64,000 bases of DNA, from contig CAZQSK010000003.1 of assembly GCA_964596245.1 (NCBI GenBank), forward strand, positions 62,001-126,000. Direction: 5' to 3'. Positions 63,832 through 64,000 of this stretch are shown in pieces (the first letter of the stretch is position 1; each line of letters opens with the position of its first letter). The position numbers were made by a program, and so were the translations under genes. Under the pieces are notes generated by a model. The model ran no database searches. It had not been told where the DNA came from and worked only from the letters and a program-made list of their open reading frames with translations. Source of the DNA: RHKK01 sp964596245. Lineage in GTDB: Bacteria; Patescibacteriota; Patescibacteriia; 2-12-FULL-60-25.

Positions 63832-64000
63832 ATGGCTAAATCCCTGTATATTCCGGTTTTGTTGGGAACCGTCCGCCAGGGACGGGCGAGCGAGGCTGTG
63901 GCTCATTTCGTTCATTCTAAGCTCGCTGCACATCCGGATGTGGAGACCAAGCTTATTGATATCCGTGATCTGAGCCTGCCGATGACGGACGAAGGGGAGG
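63832..64000 (+). CDS. NADPH-dependent FMN reductase-like flavoprotein (3' end outside the window)
   Basis: Only the first 56 residues are visible: AKSLYIPVLLGTVRQGRASE is the phosphate-binding start of the flavodoxin-like NAD(P)H-dependent FMN reductase family (GTxRxGRxSE), followed by VAHFVHSKLAAHPDVETKLI and DIRDLSLPMTDEGE. Substrate cannot be judged from this part. Confidence 0.8.
   Translation, partial: MAKSLYIPVLLGTVRQGRASEAVAHFVHSKLAAHPDVETKLIDIRDLSLPMTDEGE

Noticed and set aside
1..64000. CRISPR arrays, insertion sequences, rRNA genes, prophage
   Set aside because: No spaced direct repeats, transposase, integrase, rRNA or phage structural genes were seen. The only long direct repeat is the duplicated domain at 49146-49740.

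Overview
The window looks like part of a Patescibacteria (Candidate Phyla Radiation) chromosome, probably a Parcubacteria-side lineage; this is inference from gene content. Pointers are a half-length (split) transketolase, ProRS and AlaRS lacking accessory domains, an RNA polymerase alpha subunit with no C-terminal domain, SecD with parvulin domains inserted, a giant Cys-rich secreted protein, a monoderm-style envelope gene set (LPxTG protein, sortase, VanW-family protein, L,D- and D,D-peptidases, UppP) and almost no Shine-Dalgarno (SD) sequences.

Layout. 1-5.9 kb (minus): DUF4349 protein (cut by the window edge), transketolase N-half, FecR protein, two secreted proteins sharing an N-terminal domain, rpe and rpiB. 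5.9-12.8 kb: ileS, two exported unknowns, divergent tRNA-Lys and tRNA-Arg, an odd GC-rich gene, proS and HU. 12.9-20.3 kb: two small GC-rich genes, rny, truB, infB, trxA-trxB, a small helical protein, a gene-free 370-base stretch that may hold a structured RNA, and a GIY-YIG gene bracketed by an exact inverted repeat. 20.3-33.9 kb: VanW-family protein, Hsp20, a calcium-repeat protein and the 3498-residue giant protein. 34.0-35.7 kb: two more GC-rich genes, one a lipoprotein. 35.9-41.1 kb: nusA-yidC-secD-secF. 41.1-48.1 kb: a membrane protein with a TraG/HerA-like ATPase, then uppP, L,D-transpeptidase, D,D-carboxypeptidase and rlmN. 48.1-52.0 kb: LPVTG-anchored protein, sortase-like protein and CAP-domain protein. 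52.1-57.6 kb: mnmA, GAF-like membrane protein, alaS and an ABC exporter. 57.6-61.6 kb: infA-rpmJ-rpsM-rpsK-rpsD-rpoA-rplQ, then rplM-rpsI. 61.6-64 kb: two tandem class A beta-lactamase-like serine hydrolases and the start of an FMN reductase.

Two expression styles coexist. Resident genes commonly have a -10 box only 6-9 bases before the start codon and no SD, which suggests leaderless mRNAs. Five genes (148, 57, 64, 218 and 294 aa) instead carry an SD, their own hairpin terminator and GC-rich codons, and three have consensus TTGACA-17-TAnnnT promoters. They look imported from an SD-using, GC-rich bacterium; the lipoprotein is myxobacteria-like in style.

The best leads are the leaderless pattern, the five imported-looking cassettes, SecD with two parvulin-like domains, a sortase homologue whose catalytic Cys is Ser and whose start lies inside a terminator hairpin, a cupredoxin domain without its Cys and His copper ligands, the candidate switching RNA at 19.6-19.8 kb, and the giant Cys-rich protein.
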